A stretch of DNA of 64,000 bases from positions 27,735,432 through 27,799,431 of the forward strand of contig JAJLRJ010000008.1 of the NCBI GenBank assembly GCA_024195265.1, in the 5' to 3' direction. This DNA comes from Dendrophyllia cribrosa (taxonomy: Eukaryota > Cnidaria > Anthozoa > Scleractinia > Dendrophylliidae). Numbering within the stretch: the stretch's first letter is position 1; each line of letters opens with the position of its first letter. Positions 45,901 through 51,900 of the stretch are shown one piece after another. Both the position numbers and the translations under genes were made by a program. Below the pieces are notes generated by a model, which saw only the letters and a program-made list of their open reading frames with translations, ran no database searches and was not told the DNA's origin.

Positions 45901-48900
45901 GCCAAATTCTCCACGCGTGACTCGTCCAATCACAGCCTGCGTTTTATCTTTAACTCAGTTGGATACCGCCACAAATTGATATGACGGTGCTGAACCAAGG
46001 TTTTCGTGCTGTGTCGTCAATGTTCAAAATAAGGTCCACCGAAGAACCGAAACTCGAATCTTGCTTAAAGAGTGTACAAAAGTAACCACTTGCATCTGTA
46101 AGAATAACAAAACAGCTACCATGCTGGAGATTCGAATATTTCAAGCCGGATGCAATGACGCCATATGTCTGACAATGGATTAAGCGGCTACTACTGATCT
46201 TGCAATATTTTTAAAATGAGCCAAAGAAACTCCATTTTTATGCTAAGAACTAGCAAACAAATGACAGCATAACTAAATATTCAAAACGACTCTGGAAAGC
46301 ATAAATTCTCCTGTCAGTATCACAGTTAAAGATTTTTTTCTTAAGATCAAAGAATCGACAACATTTAGAACAACAGGCCTGTTATATCTTAATTATGATC
46401 TAAAAAGAAAAGGTCTCTCAGGCACATACTTGGGGTACAGCTGTAAACCTATTCTAAAGCTAGGCTAAAATGCTTTTATCGACCAGCAGGATTTGTGCTA
46501 GGTCTGTCACCTTTTAAAACAATTCAAAGGAAAATGCAGTACTGAGCTTTGATGTCTGGCATATGTAAACCGGAAACCACCGCCTTTTTTTTTCGCACGA
46601 AAACTTACGTCATTTCCATTTTGCCGATACATGATTGGTTCACTGAATTTATCGCAAACACAAAGGGCAAGGAATGTGGTCCAGGTTTGAGCAGCCGTTA
46701 GTGGGGAGGAGCGTTGAATAGGCCATTTCTGAGTTGCCTTTAGCCTCTCTATCAAAGCGAGGCTAGGTGCGAAATTGTGATATTATTCATTGTACGATAA
46801 AATGAGGCAAATCTGAGCAAGAAAAAAATAAAAAACGACCTAAAAAGCAACATACATGTAGGTCGGTTATGCCCCGAGTCCTTCAACTGTATTTCATGAT
46901 CAGTAGTCAATGTAAGGAAAATATCTCAAACAGCTATGTACATGTAACTGGCAAGCGTATGTAGGATTCTTTCATTGGTAAAGACAGTACTGCAAAGAGC
47001 ATGTGGAATCACGCATGTGATTGGCTAACTGGAATCATGTTATCTGTCAGTGAAAGTGTGACACATAACAGCACACACTGGACTGTGGATGTTGATGGTT
47101 GGTAGCACAAGCCTAGTCTCAACCATTTAGTTGTTTCCTTAATACTTTGCCTCACACTGCCTAATTTCTCCACTCAGTTATATAAATGCCAAGTACATGT
47201 ACATCCCATCCTCTAATAACATTATTAAAATCCTGTCCCTCTCCTGTAGGTATCATTGTAACTATGTTATGTCTGGAGAAACTTGGTAGAAAGAAAACAA
47301 TGGCAGCTCAGTTCTTTTTAACTGCTGTGTGCTACTTTCTACTTTTCATCTGTTCTGGAAGGTAAGAGTTCAATTTTCCATGTGCCAAAAATCAAAATTC
47401 AAAATAATTCCCAAATTTCATTTTGTGAAATATAGAAAGACAAATGGTACAATGCAAAAATACTGCCAAAGAGGTTTCATTTGAAAGGTCACACCATAGG
47501 ATTTGGTCCACAGACTCAAATGTTAGAATCACCATACATGTCTTCATAATTGACTGGGAATGAAAGGGTTAAGACAGACAGCGTTTTTCAACAGCCCATT
47601 GTTCACAGAATATTGATATTTCAGACACCATTGCAGGGCTGTCATTAAGGGCCAGAGGCCAGGGATTTTCCCTGCAGGCTATAAGAATTCTGATTCGCTC
47701 GTTTTAGTTATCAGCCCTCTCGATTATCTTATTTGTGTAATGAGTATGTGTATTTTCTTACAGAACCATGATGACAGTGCTTATATTTGGAGTCAGAGGA
47801 TTTATATCAGGCGCCTTCCAAGGCTTCTATGTTTATACACCTGAGGTAATAAAATTTGAAGCAGAAAGACACTGGTAGCCTGAATCTTAGACGGTCTGAG
47901 GTCGCTCACACTCACTCCCTCCTCTCCCCATCTGATATCCTTTGTTTGAGGGTGTGTTCTTGACGTCATCTGACCATTGAATATTTCCACCAATCAGTAT
48001 GTTCAGTCGCATTCTTGGAATTCCTGATGGAGAAAAAAAATGTCTAACAACCACTCTGATTGGTGGAAATTTTCAATGGTCAGATGACATCAAGAGCAAG
48101 TCCTCAAAGAAAGACATGAGACGGGAGAGAAGGGAGTGTGCGTGTGTGACCATCAGAGAATCAGGCCTGAAGACACTGGAGAACATCTGAAATACACTTT
48201 AGTAATAAAGCAAAGCTGATTTATTCTGTAATGGATGACTGAAGTTTGAGTAGTATAGGGCCATTAGATTTAAGCCTCGCGAATGTATAGGTAGGTATAG
48301 TTTGGTATAGGTATAGGTATAGGTATAAGTATAGGTAACTTATTAATATGTATTATCAATTACCTATACCTTTTGTGTTAATAAATGACTAGGGATAGTG
48401 CCTAGGTAAATCATTAAAACAATAGGAACAATAGACCGGCCCAAACTTGCCCGCTCTATTCCAACTCACTTCAAAACAAAACACAACTGACACAGATATC
48501 CTTTACAGACATAGATCAAAACAATATGCCTTGACCAGGACTCGAACCTGAGTTACTGCGGCCACAACGCTAGACCATCAAAGCTGTGGATATTATAACC
48601 AAACAAAACTAATTAGAGGTTTCCGAAACATTCAAGTTTAGAAGCAATAAAATTGCACAGTATAAAAAACCGCTTCTTCGTATTTTTCGCAACATTCTTA
48701 TTGCCGCTACATCGCTAGCCTCTATATCGATTTTCAGTTTCCCAGCCATAACCCACTTTAAGTTTTAATTTCTTTTCCGGTAGCTTCAATGTTCAAACTT
48801 TTAATTATGCGAACTTATACTGAACTAAATTTGCATGAAAAATTAGCACCTCGAAAGGTTAACAAAGCATCCAATTACATGCGTTACTAAAACAATAAAC

Positions 48901-51900
48901 CCGCACTCTGTTTAAGTTCAAATAAATTAAATAATAACAAAATGCTTTAAGGTTTCATCAAATCATTATGTCAACAAAAGCTGTTTTATTTAGAACAACT
49001 CAAATCCATGTACTCCACAAATGATAAGACTGAATCAAGAACAAAATGTTAGAATGAAATAACTTTACGGACATAGCGCGAATTCACTATAAAGGCCATA
49101 GCACAGGCCTAAAGCTTTGTTGTTGTTTTTTTTCGGAAACAAAGGTTTCCTCTGAAAAAGTTTTTACGCTTGGTTCATCTCTGTGTAAGTAAATCCACTT
49201 TGTTTTATCGTTTGATTAATGTCTTAATTTAACTGACCAATTATTTTCTCCGCAGTAATAAACATCAGAACTCGGACGGGGATTGTAAAGATTTCGGGAA
49301 CTGGTATATTTCTATAACGCCACATTTAACATCCAAGAAATTTATTATTCGAGGCTGTTTTCGCAAATCCTTGATCATATATAAAAACGTAACTAGATAA
49401 CAGTGTTTACTGTTGTGATGAAATGATAGGGGTACAGGAGGGGTACAGGAGGGGTACAGGAAGGGTACAGGAGGGGTATTTGTGTCCTTGTTTTGTCCTT
49501 TTTGTCATTGTCTATAAATCCACAAATACTTTCTCTCAGCCTGTAGATCCTTGGGGAGGAGGGGGAGGAGGAGGAGGAGGAGGGGAGGAGGAAACAATAG
49601 AATTGTGGAGGAGGAGGAGGAGGAGGAGGAGGAGGAGGAGGAGTAGGAGGAGGAGGAGGAAACAATAGAATTGTGGAGGAGGAGGAGGAGGAGGAGGAGG
49701 AGGAGGAGGAGGAGGAGGAGGAGGAGGAGGAGGAGGAGGAGGAGGAGGAGGAAACAATAGAATTGAGGAGGAGGAGGAAGAGCAGGAGGAGGAGGAGGAG
49801 GAGGAGGAGGAGAAAATATAGAATTATGGTGGTGGTGAAAACAATAAAATTGTGGTGGTGGTGGTTGTGGTGGTGGTGAAAACTATAGAATTGTGGTGGT
49901 GGTGGTGGTGAAAACTCCTGTACCCCTCCTGTACCCTTTCTGTACCCCTCCTGTACCCTTTCTGTACCCCTCCTGTACCCCTCCTGTACCCCTATCATTT
50001 CATCACAACAGTAAACACTGTTGTCTAGTTACGTTTTTATATATGATCAAGGATTTGCGAAAACAGCCTCGAATAATAAATTTCTTGGATGTTAAATGTG
50101 GCGTTATAGAAATATACCAGTTCCCGAAATCTTTACAATCCCCGTCCGAGTTCTGAAGTTTATTACTGCGGAGAAAATAATTGGTCAGTTAAATAAGACA
50201 TTAATCAAACGATAAAACAAAGTGGATTTACTTACACAGAGATGAACCAAGCGTAAAAACGTTTTCAGAGGAAACCTTTGTTTCCGAAAAAAAAAAAAAA
50301 AACAAAGCTTTAGGCCTGTGCTATGGCCTTTATTGTGAATTCGCGCTATGTCCGTAAAGTTATTTCATTCTAACATTTTGTTCTTGATTCAGTCTTATCA
50401 TTTGTGGAGTACATGGATTTGAGTTGTTCTAAATAAAACAGCTTTTGTTGACATAATGATTTGATGAAACCTTAAAGCATTTTGTTATTATTTAATTTAT
50501 TTGAACTTAAACAGAGTGCGGGTTTATTGTTTTAGTAACGCATGTAATTGGATGCTTTGTTAATCTTTCCGAGGTGCTAATTTTTCATGCAAATTTAGTT
50601 CAGTATAAGTTCGCATAATTAAAAGTTTGAACATTGAAGCTACCGGAAAAGAAATTAAAACTTAAAGTGGGTTATGGCTGGGAAACTGAAAATCGATATA
50701 GAGGCTAGCGATGTAGCGGCAATAAGAATGTTGCGAAAAATACGAATAAGAAGCGGTTTTTTATACTGTGCAATTTTATTGCTTCTAAACTTGAATGTTT
50801 CGGAAACCTCTAATTAGTTTTATTTGGTTATAATATCCACAACTTTGATGGTCTAGCGTTGTGGCCGCAGTAACTCAGGTTCGAGTCCTGGTCAAGGCAT
50901 ATTGTTTTGATCTATGTCTGTAAAGGATATCTGTGTCACTTGTGTTTTGTTTTGAAGTGAGTTGGAATAGAGCGGGCAAGTTTGGGCTGGTCTATTGTTC
51001 CTATTGTTTTAATGATTTACCTAGGCACTATCCCTAGTCATTTATTAACACAAAAGGTATAGGTAATTGATAATACATATTAATAAGTTACCTATACCTA
51101 TACCTATACCAAACTATACCTACCTATACATTCGCGAGGCTTAAATCTAATGGCCCTATACTACTAGTTTGGTTCTGTCCACAACCTTTTCACACCTCTG
51201 AAGACGGGGAATCTATCACTGATTTCTCATAGTCTTTAACTTTTTTAAACCTGGGGCTTTGAATGTGAAACACAAGTAATCGTGGACTGACAAAGTGTTC
51301 TGCTGATTCTCTGTGGAAAGGAAACAGCAAGTTTTGACCCCTGCACTCTCAAATGTGTCCAAGATTAAAAAAATAATAATAATTATAAAAAAGCATACCA
51401 AATTTGATTTTACAAAATATCGAGAACCAATTTAACAGCATCAAGTGAAAGTAATGCTCTGTAGTTCTTATTTAAATATTCATAACACTTTGATATTTCA
51501 TTCACAGAGCCACCTGAACAGACATTTAATTAACAACTACAAGTAAAGGATTAATGTTTTTGCATTTGATTCATTTGCAGGTTTATCCCACAGTAGTTCG
51601 TGCTCTGGGTCTCGGCGTCTGCAGTGCAGTGGCACGTATTGGAGCAATGATAACACCCTTTGTAGCACAGGTACATGGTTTCCATACTATCTCTGAAGAA
51701 TTGTTGGAACACTTCTGTTCAACCCAAGTCCTGTCTTTTTCCTCCTTTACTGTGACAAAATTCAGTTTGAAAAAGTCAAACAAATCTTCTGTATTCTCAG
51801 ATTAAGATTAGGAAGTACTTCCAGGGATTGATGTTTAGTAAATGAATGGAATATATATTATTTTTTAAAGTTCCGTAACACAAGCTTAAATTGCAATCCC

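Larger units (their letters stand above)
48249..51165. mobile_element. Giant foldback element, 1.2-kb inverted arms, Polinton-like ends
   Basis: The arms 48249-49478 and 49917-51165 are near-identical inverted repeats with only scattered differences. The termini read AGTAGTATAGGG...CCCTATACTACT. The hexamer agtttg flanks both ends (48243-48248 and 51166-51171). Ends in AG/CT, a 6-bp duplication and very long arms match the known signature of Polinton/Maverick elements, but no Polinton gene is present. The centre (49479-49916) is G-rich trinucleotide repeat. Near each end is a (ggtata)n tract. FB-type foldback is the alternative. Confidence 0.85.
47846..51580 (+). other. SVOP-like intron 13 hosting a 2.9-kb palindrome
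   Basis: The palindromic element 48249-51165 fills most of this intron. The flanks 47846-48248 and 51166-51580 are non-coding. Confidence 0.85.

Noticed and set aside
49393..49998. Long frames of poly-Ser, poly-Pro and poly-Glu on both strands
   Set aside because: They are translations of the GGA/GGT microsatellite at the palindrome centre, open in several frames at once.
50846..50902. Functional tRNA gene inside the palindrome arm
   Set aside because: Box B is perfect, but the acceptor stem and the box A spacing do not make a full tRNA.
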